A DNA stretch of 64,000 bases from Terrabacter sp. MAHUQ-38 (GTDB lineage: Bacteria > Actinomycetota > Actinomycetes > Actinomycetales > Dermatophilaceae): assembly GCF_014518425.1 (NCBI RefSeq), contig NZ_JACVCU010000001.1, positions 1,178,001 to 1,242,000 of the forward strand, written 5' to 3'. The notes below the pieces were generated by a model. The model did not search any database. It worked only from the letters and a program-made list of their open reading frames with translations, and was not told the origin of the DNA. Shown in pieces: positions 63,497-64,000 of the stretch (position 1 is the first letter of the stretch; every line of letters begins with the position of its first letter). A program made the translations under genes and the position numbers.

Positions 63497-64000
63497 GTGA
63501 GTTACACCGCCGACAGCGCCGTCGACGCCCAGCCAGGGCCGACTCCGAAGCGCGACCGCACCCATCTTCTCTACGTCGCCGTCATCGTCGCGATGGTGGC
63601 CGGCATCCTCGTCGGTTGGGTCTTCCCCGACGTGGGCAAGTCGCTGAAGCCGCTCGGCACCGGCTTCGTCAACCTCATCAAGATGATGATCACGCCCATC
63701 ATCTTCTGCACGATCGTCCTCGGCATCGGCTCCGTGCGAAAGGCCGCCCAGGTCGGCAAGGTCGGAGGCCTCGCCCTCGGCTACTTCGTCACGATGTCGA
63801 CCGTGGCGCTCGGCATCGGCCTCGTCGTGGGCAACATCATCCACCCGGGCGCAGGACTCAACCTCACTGACGACCTGGCCAAGGCCGGCCAGGGCGCGGT
63901 CTCTGCCGAGGCAGAGGGCCCCGTCGACTTCCTCCTCGGGCTCATCCCCGACACGCTCGTCTCGGCACTCACGTCCGGATCGGTGCTGCAGGCGCTGCTG
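63497..64000 (+). CDS. dctA: C4-dicarboxylate:cation symporter DctA (3' truncated by window)
   Basis: The first 168 residues of a dicarboxylate/amino acid:cation symporter. After a hydrophilic N-terminus come HLLYVAVIVAMVAGILVGWVFP, GTGFVNLIKMMITPIIFCTIVLGIGSV (a DctA signature region) and KVGGLALGYFVTMSTVALGIGLVVGNII. GTG 63497 has GGAGGT upstream. It would import succinate, fumarate or malate, and its expression is probably driven by the divergent CitA/DcuS-type system. The remaining about 270 residues lie beyond the window. Confidence 0.92.
   Translation, partial: MSYTADSAVDAQPGPTPKRDRTHLLYVAVIVAMVAGILVGWVFPDVGKSLKPLGTGFVNLIKMMITPIIFCTIVLGIGSVRKAAQVGKVGGLALGYFVTMSTVALGIGLVVGNIIHPGAGLNLTDDLAKAGQGAVSAEAEGPVDFLLGLIPDTLVSALTSGSVLQALL

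Overview
The window reads as chromosomal DNA of a high-GC actinobacterium, most likely a Micrococcales member near the Intrasporangiaceae. The evidence is very high GC, frequent GTG (and one TTG) starts, 4-base ATGA/GTGA gene overlaps, many probable leaderless promoters (TAnnnT box 6-7 nt before the start codon), and Lhr, DUF5995 and DUF222-HNH proteins. The genus assignment is inference. I saw no rRNA, tRNA, CRISPR array, insertion sequence or prophage.

1-18.4 kb: the 3' part of a large Lhr-type helicase gene, then about 15 kb of surface-glycan genes, then a nei-type DNA glycosylase. The glycan block has a minus-strand operon: glycosyltransferase, ABC-2 permease, ABC ATPase, glycosyltransferase, WecC, WecB and a second nucleotide-sugar dehydrogenase. 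It also has three unusual glycosyltransferases, two of them fusions. Together these look like synthesis and ABC-dependent export of an acidic, HexNAcA-containing wall polysaccharide. lhr and nei are neighbours in some actinobacteria, so the block may be an insertion between them.

18.4-34.4 kb: assorted metabolism. It includes a VOC protein, a PfkB kinase, a secreted copper type II monooxygenase-like lipoprotein, glycerol catabolism (glpD, glpK) split by a DUF222-HNH gene with an SOS box, a MarR/MFS pair, a large secreted hydrolase-TM-ABC ATPase fusion with its permease, a sulfite-oxidase-family molybdoenzyme and a phosphoribosyltransferase.

34.4-46 kb: a LacI-controlled glycoside regulon. 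It has a secreted GH3 enzyme, then an operon for a sugar-binding lipoprotein, two permeases, a GH31 alpha-xylosidase and a GH1 beta-glucosidase, and the LacI gene itself. Identical 14-bp operators lie at both structural promoters. The enzyme set fits xyloglucan-oligosaccharide use.

46-55 kb: an aminotransferase, a DUF5995 protein, a DedA-like membrane protein ending inside a 19-bp tandem repeat, a MarR/MFS divergent pair, a BluB-CobT fusion, and a TetR/MFS divergent pair.

54.5-64 kb: carboxylate metabolism. A GntR regulator and a TSUP transporter diverge from MatC-type carrier, CaiB-type CoA transferase and fused AccD-AccA-like carboxyltransferase genes, a candidate malonate (or similar dicarboxylate) route. 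Then comes a CitA/DcuS-type kinase, its response regulator and an AraC regulator, divergent from a dctA gene cut by the window end.

A genome-wide curiosity is the 8-mer GTATGCCG. It appears 27 times by eye on both strands and forces rare codons (TAT, GCA, even ATA) in genes that otherwise avoid them.
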